Shown here: positions 57,808 to 64,000 of the stretch, piece after piece
Layout: each line of letters starts with the position of its first letter
Numbering within the stretch: the first letter of the stretch is position 1
Assembly: GCA_903847155.1 (NCBI GenBank)
Contig: CAINCU010000061.1
Span: forward strand, 1-64,000
DNA length: 64,000 nt
Origin: an uncultured Gallionellaceae bacterium
GTDB taxonomy: Bacteria; Pseudomonadota; Gammaproteobacteria; Burkholderiales; Gallionellaceae
Direction: 5' to 3'
The notes under the pieces: model-generated
Databases searched by the model: none
Seen by the model: the letters and a program-made list of their open reading frames with translations, nothing else
Told to the model about the DNA's origin: nothing
Made by a program: the position numbers and the translations under genes

Positions 57808-59088
57808 TCATGCGCCGGCTGGAAGACCCAGCAGCTTCGCCACTTCAGCGCGTCCGCCACTCTTCATCCAGAGATCCGCTTCCTGCGCATAGTTCACCAC
57901 GTCTGTCATCGCGGAATCGAAGCCGAATATTTTGTAGGGTATGCGCAACGAATCGCACACATCCTTGAACACACCCATGCCGCGTATCACTTGCGGGCCG
58001 CCGCGTCCGATCACAACATAGATCGGTGTTGGGCCATGTTCGCTGAAGTAATCGCGCAACGCATCGGCCATCGCACGGAACGTAACGAAGATGTCCGTGT
58101 TATTGGCCTTGCCGCCAATGACGAACAGCACGTTGGATTGCTTGAGATAGTATTTCAGACAAATACGCATCACTTCATACATTTTTTCATATGGCGGGTT
58201 GCCGCCGAAGTCGGAAGAGATGATGGCATCGTTGCCCAACACTTCGGTGACCAACGAATTCGCGCCGCCACCGAAAGTTGGTGCCAGAATCGTGCCCTTC
58301 TCGTTAATCACATAAACATCGCTCTGCCCCTGATAAGTGCGCAGCTCGTTGATTTCTTGCTCGAAGTCGTTGGCTTCGGTGACGAACAGGTCAACCGGCA
58401 GGTTCAGGCGGTTCACGCGGGGATCGTCGCGGTCAAAGCCGCACTTGAAGTCACAGGCAACCGGCACTAGCGAACCGGACTTGCTCTCCATCATGCGGAT
58501 GGGGTTCAGTTCCAGCGTGGACATACCGTAAAGGTGATACAGATCCCACAGCTTGGGCAAGTGCTGCACCAGCGGCGACACGATCTCGCGCGGTGCGCCC
58601 AAATCGGACAGTGCGTTGGAGATAACGAAAGACTTCAGTCCTGTCAGCGGGTCGAACGGCACTTCGATGATCTGATCCTTGCCCAGCTCTTCGATGTCCA
58701 TGCCGCCGTGATGCGTGAGTGTCATGACCGGCGCGCGATAGCGTGTGGAATCGGTGATCGAAAAATAAATCTCGTGCGCGGCAGGAACAGCGCCTTCGAA
58801 GGTAACGCCGCGCGATTTATAAACGACGTTGCCAACTTTGTATTCGGCAAAATACAGGCGCTCTTTTTCGGCCAGCGCCGTCTTCAGATCACTGGCGCGT
58901 CCGATCAAACCGGACTTGCCCTTTTTGCCGATACCGCCCTTGAAAATCGGCTTGATAAACACCGATCCGCAACGCTCGATCATGCTAAAAATTTCGTGTT
59001 CGCTGGCTTCCGGCCCGAGTATCTCGGAGGCAGGAAAATCAACGATCTTAAGCAACTTCGATCCGTAAAGCATTCCACTTATATTCAT
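57808..59088 (-). CDS. aclB: ATP-citrate lyase, small subunit (type II-like)
   Basis: A 426-residue subunit resembling succinyl-CoA synthetase beta: an N-terminal ATP-grasp part (PIFKGGIGKKGKSGLIGRA, then SITDSTRYRAPVMTLTHHGG, and TLELNPIRMMESKSG with the metal-binding Glu-x-Asn) and a C-terminal ligase part (GGGANSLVTEVLGNDAIISSDFGGNPP and PIYVVIGRGGPQVIRGMG). It supplies ATP-dependent activation of citrate. It starts MNISGMLYGSKLLKIVDF, unlike Chlorobium AclB. The gene begins 126 bp after the FAD/NAD(P)H subunit and precedes aclA by 111 bp. Confidence 0.85.
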   Translation of the reverse strand: MNISGMLYGSKLLKIVDFPASEILGPEASEHEIFSMIERCGSVFIKPIFKGGIGKKGKSGLIGRASDLKTALAEKERLYFAEYKVGNVVYKSRGVTFEGAVPAAHEIYFSITDSTRYRAPVMTLTHHGGMDIEELGKDQIIEVPFDPLTGLKSFVISNALSDLGAPREIVSPLVQHLPKLWDLYHLYGMSTLELNPIRMMESKSGSLVPVACDFKCGFDRDDPRVNRLNLPVDLFVTEANDFEQEINELRTYQGQSDVYVINEKGTILAPTFGGGANSLVTEVLGNDAIISSDFGGNPPYEKMYEVMRICLKYYLKQSNVLFVIGGKANNTDIFVTFRAMADALRDYFSEHGPTPIYVVIGRGGPQVIRGMGVFKDVCDSLRIPYKIFGFDSAMTDVVNYAQEADLWMKSGGRAEVAKLLGLPAGA

Positions 59089-59214
59089 GAATTACTTACC
59101 TCTTCATTATCAAATTCTGCACAACTTGTCGCATAGGATGAGCGATTCCTTTTGCCCACTCCAGCAGCATCGTTATTTTCGCGTAGGCAAAAAAAAATCA
59201 CCCACCCTCCCTTG

Positions 59215-60039
59215 TTAATATTCTTCCGGCAATCCCTTCAACTGCGCCCAAGAATAGACAGGCCCCTTGGTACACACATAATCCTTTCCAACATTGCAAC
59301 GACCGCATTTGCCCAAGCCGCATTTCATCTTATTTTCAATAGTGGTAAAGATATGTTCGTCCGCGAAGCCAAGTTGGTGCAGATTCTGAATCACGAATTT
59401 AATCATGATAGGTGGCCCGCAGGTGATGGCGATGGCGTTGTCGGCTGAAGGAGCTTTGTCCATCACGTTGGCAGGAACAAAACCACAGTATCCGTTCCAT
59501 CCATCCTCGGTCTTGTCCACGGACAGCTGGAGGTCTACGTCGCCACGCAATTTTTCCAGTTCTGCCCTGTACATGATGTCGCGTGGAGAGCGACCTCCGT
59601 AAAATACAGTTATTTTCTTGAAATAGTCTCGCTGTGCAACCGCTGTGGTGATGACTGGCCAAATCGGCGCCAAGCCGCAGCCGCCACCGATGAAGAATAG
59701 ATTTTTTCCTCTCCAGTCGTCAACCGGAAAGCTGTTACCGTAAGGGCCGCGAATGCCGATCACATCGCCAACTTGCAGTTCATGAAATGCTGCGCTCACA
59801 CGACCTACGCGCATGATGCTGAATTGCTTGTATTCCTTGATCAGAGGCGAAGATGCGATAGAAATCATCATTTCACCACGACCGAAGATGGAGAGCATCG
59901 CGCATTGGCCACACTCGTGAGCAAAGGCCTCGCCGTTCACCGGCTCTATACGGAAGGTCTTGATGGAACGTTCGCCGGCCACCTCCTCCTTGATGTGGAC
60001 AACCCTGGCCAATTCTGGAAGATAAATGTTATCCGGCAT
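59215..60039 (-). CDS. FAD/NAD(P)H-binding electron-transfer subunit (FlxA/HdrA-associated)
   Basis: A 274-residue flavoprotein of the ferredoxin-reductase/PyrK/AsrB fold. The FAD region is MMISIASSPLIKEYKQFSIM and RGPYGNSFPV; the NAD(P) region contains FFIGGGCGLAPIWPVITTA and ITCGPPIMIKFV. The C-terminal CGLGKCGRCNVGKDYVC provides four Cys for a [2Fe-2S] cluster, as in AsrB and dihydroorotate dehydrogenase partners. It overlaps the next Fe-S gene by 11 bp. In the FlxABCD-HdrA type of complex this subunit takes electrons from NAD(P)H. Confidence 0.85.
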   Translation of the reverse strand: MPDNIYLPELARVVHIKEEVAGERSIKTFRIEPVNGEAFAHECGQCAMLSIFGRGEMMISIASSPLIKEYKQFSIMRVGRVSAAFHELQVGDVIGIRGPYGNSFPVDDWRGKNLFFIGGGCGLAPIWPVITTAVAQRDYFKKITVFYGGRSPRDIMYRAELEKLRGDVDLQLSVDKTEDGWNGYCGFVPANVMDKAPSADNAIAITCGPPIMIKFVIQNLHQLGFADEHIFTTIENKMKCGLGKCGRCNVGKDYVCTKGPVYSWAQLKGLPEEY

Positions 60040-61063
60040 GTTCGGTTACCTTGTTAACAGTAGTAATAATATCAATTCCGACCGAGCATTCAGAGATACA
60101 GCGACCACAGCCTGTGCATTGAGGCATCCCGAAATTCTCTTGGAAATATTGAAACTTGTGGCTCACCCGCTGACGCAATCTGGAGCCCAGACTTTCGCGC
60201 GGATTGTGTCCAGAAGTGTGCATGGTGAAGTCCGGAAACTGGCAATTGTCCCAAGTACGCACTCGGTTGCCCTTTACCGGCGAAGCACCCGTTGATTCGT
60301 CGTTAATGTCGAAGCAGTGACACGTCGGGCACAGGAATGTGCAGACTCCGCAGCCAATACAGGCACGTGCCAACTCTTCCCACAGCGGCGATTTGAAGCT
60401 CGCTTTCAGCTTGGCAGGTACTGCATCCACATTTTTAACCGCGCGTTGCGGCTGGGCTACTGCATCAGCATGGGTGCGCTCCACCAACTTTTTATCAACA
60501 GATGTAGGTGCGGCGAATAATTTTGCCGCTGCAGCCATCAGCGCCTTGCCAGTCTCGGTAACCGCTGACACGTAATAGCGATCACCCAGATCGGTCATCA
60601 GCACGTCCATGCCCTCAGTGGCTACCGGTGAACCACCTACCGACAGGCAGAAACAATTGCTGCCTTGCGGCTTGTTACAGGCCAACCCGACATAAGCCAG
60701 ATTTTTACGACGCGTCTGATAGTAAGGATCAGCCACGTGGTCGCTGAACACCATATCCATGCGCACCGCGCCAGCGCCATCACAGGGACGAACACCGAAC
60801 ACGGCACGACGAGTTGCCGTCGGCATTTTCTGCGTCAAACGTGGCGGTTCGCCCTTGATCTGCTCGAACGAGAAAAACACTTCGCGCTGCGGAAAGGAAA
60901 GCCCTTTGGGCGGCTGCGTGGTGTTGCTGTGATCGAGTCGGACAGCACCGCTAAGCGCGCGGTAAGCCCAGATGCCGTCTTCCACTGAGGGAGCGAGAAT
61001 CTCCCACTCGCTTAACGCGGCAATCCAGTCGTCGATTTGCTTCTTGCCTAGAATCTTTTCCAT
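60029..61063 (-). CDS. 4Fe-4S dicluster subunit (FlxB/AsrA-like)
   Basis: A 344-residue iron-sulfur protein. Residues 1 to about 225 form an alpha/beta domain with GVRPCDGAGAVRMDMVF. The C-terminal part has two ferredoxin-type sets of Cys: ACIGCGVCTFLCPTCHCFD and QCTGCGRCISECSVGID. It resembles the sulfhydrogenase/anaerobic sulfite reductase A subunit family. The start at 61063, 4 bp after the upstream stop, is preferred over the long out-of-context extension to 61270. In flavin-based bifurcating Flx-Hdr complexes such a protein passes electrons between the flavin subunit and HdrA. Confidence 0.82.
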   Translation of the reverse strand: MEKILGKKQIDDWIAALSEWEILAPSVEDGIWAYRALSGAVRLDHSNTTQPPKGLSFPQREVFFSFEQIKGEPPRLTQKMPTATRRAVFGVRPCDGAGAVRMDMVFSDHVADPYYQTRRKNLAYVGLACNKPQGSNCFCLSVGGSPVATEGMDVLMTDLGDRYYVSAVTETGKALMAAAAKLFAAPTSVDKKLVERTHADAVAQPQRAVKNVDAVPAKLKASFKSPLWEELARACIGCGVCTFLCPTCHCFDINDESTGASPVKGNRVRTWDNCQFPDFTMHTSGHNPRESLGSRLRQRVSHKFQYFQENFGMPQCTGCGRCISECSVGIDIITTVNKVTEHAG

Positions 61064-61067
61064 GCCG

Positions 61068-62093
61068 TTACCTAATGAATTTTTCGGGATCATTGTCGAG
61101 GAAGGATGCCACCAGCGCCGGCGCCCCGATGCTTGCCCCCGGTTCATAGCCGAACTGTTCGCGTGCTTCCCGCTCCATCTTGTTGTTGAGCAGACGCAAC
61201 GGAATATTGACTGGACAGACGCGCTCGCATTCATTGCAGTCAATACAGCGACCAGCCAAGTGCATGGCACGCGTCAGGTGGTAAGTAATATTTTCTGAAC
61301 GCACTGCCGAGCGTTCGATCCAGCGCACGCGGTTGGCTTTTTCTTCCGCGGTTGTTTGCGCGTTTACCGGGAAGCTGATGCTGTCCACCACGCATTCTTC
61401 GCAGTAACACATCGGGCATACAGAACGGCACGCAAAACATCGGATGCAGCGATCAAACTGGCGTTCCCAGAATATCCAGCGTTCGCCCGCATCACGCTCT
61501 TCAAAACGTTTGAGCGCAGCGAACGGCTCTGCCAATTCGCGTCCCGTCTTGTCCTCGCCGAGAACTACATTGTGTTCTCTCGGGTAGGGAATACGGCATT
61601 CCAGGCAACGGTCAGCCATGATCTCACGGGCTGGCAGACGCTTTTCGCCTTGCGCCGTAGTAAATACGTAGTCATCGCCGTCAAATGAGGCATTTGTTGC
61701 CTGAATACCATTGGCAGCCAACTTGCGTTCGACCAACACACCGCTTCCTTCGCAGGACATACCAATGATGTAAACCTCCTCGCGCTTGAAATAATGCTCT
61801 TGCATCAATACAACGATAGCGCGTGCATCGCAGCCTTTGGCAACAATGGCGATAGGCCGCCCCGGATTGTTGCGGGTATGCGCCAGAAACTTGCGATCCT
61901 CAACCAGATACAGCGAGAGGTTGTGGAAACAGGTGGGATCCCACACCAGTTCGTCGGCCTGCTCCGGCGTGGTGATGACCACGGGTTCGGCATTCATGCC
62001 ACTGCTGGAACGGCGGTAACCAATGACGGCACGCACTTCATTTTTTGTGAGCAAATCGCGCGCGGTGTCGCGCATGTCTTGAATATTAATCAT
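61068..62093 (-). CDS. 4Fe-4S protein (FlxC-like, coenzyme F420 hydrogenase beta-related)
   Basis: A 341-residue protein. The N-terminal half (about 1-155) contains AIVAKGCDARAIVVLMQEH and YIIGMSCEGSGVLVERKLA. The C-terminal half has the Cys-rich motifs RCLECRIPYP, DRCIRCFACRSVCPMCYCEEC and CIDCNECERVCPVNIPL, enough for two or more [4Fe-4S] clusters. Its first codon overlaps the stop of the MvhD-like gene by four bases. It is probably an electron-relay subunit next to HdrA. The exact correspondence to FlxB or FlxC is uncertain. Confidence 0.8.
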   Translation of the reverse strand: MINIQDMRDTARDLLTKNEVRAVIGYRRSSSGMNAEPVVITTPEQADELVWDPTCFHNLSLYLVEDRKFLAHTRNNPGRPIAIVAKGCDARAIVVLMQEHYFKREEVYIIGMSCEGSGVLVERKLAANGIQATNASFDGDDYVFTTAQGEKRLPAREIMADRCLECRIPYPREHNVVLGEDKTGRELAEPFAALKRFEERDAGERWIFWERQFDRCIRCFACRSVCPMCYCEECVVDSISFPVNAQTTAEEKANRVRWIERSAVRSENITYHLTRAMHLAGRCIDCNECERVCPVNIPLRLLNNKMEREAREQFGYEPGASIGAPALVASFLDNDPEKFIR

Positions 62094-62536
62094 GAGCGGT
62101 CCGCCTTCAATTTTTTCTGCGGTCCGAGCGGTCTCAGGTCTTCGACAAAGTCTTTGATGACCTGAGAATATTTCGCTCCTTCTGCAGCTGACACCCAAGA
62201 CATGCGGAAACGATCAGGTTCAACACCAACAAATCCAAGCAACTCCTTGACCAGATGTATCTTACGACGCGCCAAAAAATTACCTTCAATGTAATGGCAA
62301 TCGCCGATATGACAGCCTGATACCAGCACACCGTCCGCTCCTTTGTTTAAGGCAGACAGGATATACATCGGTGATACGCTGCCCGAACAAGGAACGGTAA
62401 TAGGTGTTGCATTGGACGGGTACTGGATGCGCGAAACACCAGCCAGATCGCTGCCTGCCGACGAGCACCATTTGCACAGGAAGGCGACGATTCTGGGTTC
62501 GTAATCAGTAGTTACTTCAGCTTGTTGTTCCGACAT
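62090..62536 (-). CDS. MvhD/FlxD-like [2Fe-2S] subunit
   Basis: A 148-residue protein with IVAFLCKWCSSAGSDLAG, VPCSGSVSP and GCHIGDCHYIEGN. The five Cys are the conserved set of the methyl-viologen-reducing hydrogenase delta subunit, which links an electron donor to HdrA in methanogens and in Flx-Hdr complexes. Only 16 bp separate it from the hdrA stop. This subunit is diagnostic of an HdrA-type electron-bifurcating complex. Confidence 0.9.
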   Translation of the reverse strand: MSEQQAEVTTDYEPRIVAFLCKWCSSAGSDLAGVSRIQYPSNATPITVPCSGSVSPMYILSALNKGADGVLVSGCHIGDCHYIEGNFLARRKIHLVKELLGFVGVEPDRFRMSWVSAAEGAKYSQVIKDFVEDLRPLGPQKKLKADRS

Positions 62537-62552
62537 CTGCTTTCCTTAATTT

Positions 62553-64000
62553 TTAAGCCAGGCAGGCTTCAATCATTTCGTGAATCTGCATGGCCGTGGC
62601 ATTCTTTACCTCGATGGCAGCTCGCAAACACGTGGCTGAACAACTGCCGCAGCCTTCGCACAGCACTTCGTTGACCACCGCTTTACCGTTCTCCAGACTA
62701 ATCGCATTATATGGACATGCACTTACGCACATTTCACAGCCCGTACAGTGTGAATTACGTACGAAAGCCACGGTTGGCGCATGACTCAAAGTATTCTGCG
62801 ACAACAGCCCGATAACCTTGGCGGCGGCTGCACCGGCTTGGGCTACCGTCTCGGGAATATCCTTGGGACCCTGGGCGCAACCCGCTAGAAAGATACCTGC
62901 GGTAACACTCTCCACCGGCTTCAGTTTAGGGTGAGCTTCAGCCAGGAAACCATCCTTGTCGCGACCGATCTTGAGCGTTTTGGCGATTTCTGCGGTACCT
63001 TTCGATGGCTCCATGGCGAGTGCCAGCACCACCATGTCGGCATCAATCTCCACGTTTTGTCCGGTCAGCGTGTCGGTACCGAGAACCCTGATCTTGCCGT
63101 CCTTGCGGTAGAGTTTGGACACGCGGCCGCGCAAATAAATGGCTTCGTCCTCCTCCATGATGCGCTGTACAAATTCCTCGTAACCCTTGCCGCCAGACCT
63201 GATGTCGATGTAGAACACGTAGGCACGTCCATCCGGCACATGGTGCTTGTACAAGCTGGCGTGTTTAGCGGTATACATGCAGCAAATCTTGGAACAATAG
63301 GCACAGTGATTGGCAGGATCGCGCGATCCGACACACTGGATGAACACCACTTCCTTGGGCACTGTACGATCTGACGGCCTGAGCACATGTCCTTGGGTCG
63401 CGCCCGAAGCCGAGCACAGACGTTCGAATTGAAGACCATCAAGCACGTCATCAATCTGGCCGCCGCCCAGTTCGTTCATGTGTTCCTGACCATAGAGATC
63501 GTATCCGGTTGCCACCACAATGGCTCCCACATCCTCGATCAATGTCTGGGGTCGCATGTCGTAGTTGATTGCCCCGACTTCGCAAACGTCCTTGCACTTT
63601 CCGCAACGAATGGGATTCAAACCCAGACAGGCGCTTTCATCAAGCGTATAACTGGCCGGAATGGCTTGGGCAAAGGGTATATGGATGGCACGGCGTGCAG
63701 TCAGTCCAAGATCGAATTCGTTCGGCACCACGACAGGGCACACGGCAGCGCAGTCGTCACAAATCTTGCACAATTCCGCATCAACGAAAGTGGGCTTTTG
63801 CAGGATGTTGACACGGAAATTACCCACCGAGCCGCTGACCTCTTTCACCTCACTGTAGGTCATCAGTTTAATCTTGGGATGGCGCGAAACGTCCACCATT
63901 TTGGGCGACAAGATACACTGCGAGCAATCCAAGGTAGGGAACGTTTCAGAGAGCTGCAACATGTGGCCACCGATCGTGGCTTGTTTTTCTACCAGAATCA
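62553..64000 (-). CDS. hdrA: HdrA-like flavin iron-sulfur subunit, N-terminus outside the window
   Basis: The frame stays open to the window edge, so the N-terminal Rossmann/FAD part is missing; 482 codons are visible. Near the cut, EKQATIGGHMLQLSETF then FPTLDCSQCILSPKMVDV is the HdrA consensus and its Cys-x-x-Cys. Four clusters of Cys follow: CKICDDCAAVCPV, RCGKCKDVCEVG, CAYCSKICCMY and the C-terminal CTGCEMCVSACPYNAI with CEGCGSCSATCL. HdrA bifurcates electrons at its flavin. No HdrB or HdrC is visible here; they may lie beyond the edge. Confidence 0.9.
   Translation of the reverse strand, partial: ILVEKQATIGGHMLQLSETFPTLDCSQCILSPKMVDVSRHPKIKLMTYSEVKEVSGSVGNFRVNILQKPTFVDAELCKICDDCAAVCPVVVPNEFDLGLTARRAIHIPFAQAIPASYTLDESACLGLNPIRCGKCKDVCEVGAINYDMRPQTLIEDVGAIVVATGYDLYGQEHMNELGGGQIDDVLDGLQFERLCSASGATQGHVLRPSDRTVPKEVVFIQCVGSRDPANHCAYCSKICCMYTAKHASLYKHHVPDGRAYVFYIDIRSGGKGYEEFVQRIMEEDEAIYLRGRVSKLYRKDGKIRVLGTDTLTGQNVEIDADMVVLALAMEPSKGTAEIAKTLKIGRDKDGFLAEAHPKLKPVESVTAGIFLAGCAQGPKDIPETVAQAGAAAAKVIGLLSQNTLSHAPTVAFVRNSHCTGCEMCVSACPYNAISLENGKAVVNEVLCEGCGSCSATCLRAAIEVKNATAMQIHEMIEACLA

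Overview
The window reads as chromosomal DNA of a Gram-negative bacterium, most likely a betaproteobacterium of the Nitrosomonadales/Gallionellales kind. The basis is gene content and protein style: a GrxD-BolA pair, DUF2164, YcaO, an E. coli-like PntAB, TonB-ExbBD, a C-terminal Phe on an outer-membrane barrel, and moderately GC-rich codon use. The taxon is an inference, since no rRNA or tRNA gene is visible.

Layout. 0-25.9 kb is mainly core genome: an OmpA-like barrel tail, ROK kinase and D-aminoacyl-tRNA deacylase, a CpxAR-like two-component system, a large MASE1-PAS-GGDEF-EAL protein, PntBA transhydrogenase, TonB-ExbB-ExbD, a PilZ protein, GrxD-BolA, PPK2, a GAF/HD-GYP/hemerythrin protein, a FabMG-like reductase, a frameshifted MscS channel, PepD and YcaO. 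26-40 kb is an accessory region. It carries short lineage-specific genes, two convergent AI-2E-family exporters, several dispersed palindromic repeats, a toxin-antitoxin-like trio (DUF4160/DUF2442/50-aa protein), a zeta-toxin-like kinase cut by a repeat, and an AT-richer AAA-ATPase plus TOPRIM-like pair resembling anti-phage systems. 40-50 kb returns to core genes: EttA, transaldolase, a TPR response regulator with a partner kinase, a P2-type cation ATPase and a glutaredoxin-DsbD-like protein.

50.5-64 kb is the most striking region: nine genes in a row on the minus strand. In transcription order they are hdrA-like (cut by the window end), mvhD/flxD-like, two iron-sulfur subunits, an FAD/NAD(P)H subunit with a [2Fe-2S] site, the two subunits of an ATP-citrate lyase of an unusual large type, an Aquifex-type aconitase, and a monomeric NADP-isocitrate dehydrogenase. 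A bidirectional terminator follows. Together these would run the citrate half of the reductive TCA cycle (2-oxoglutarate to isocitrate to citrate to acetyl-CoA plus oxaloacetate) beside a flavin-based electron-bifurcating module that could supply low-potential ferredoxin. This pairing is the best candidate for an undescribed system.

Across the window at least eight intergenic copies of a roughly 70-bp hairpin-forming repeat occur, along with a second directional repeat family concentrated at 27-38 kb. No CRISPR array, insertion-sequence transposase, prophage, tRNA or rRNA was found.
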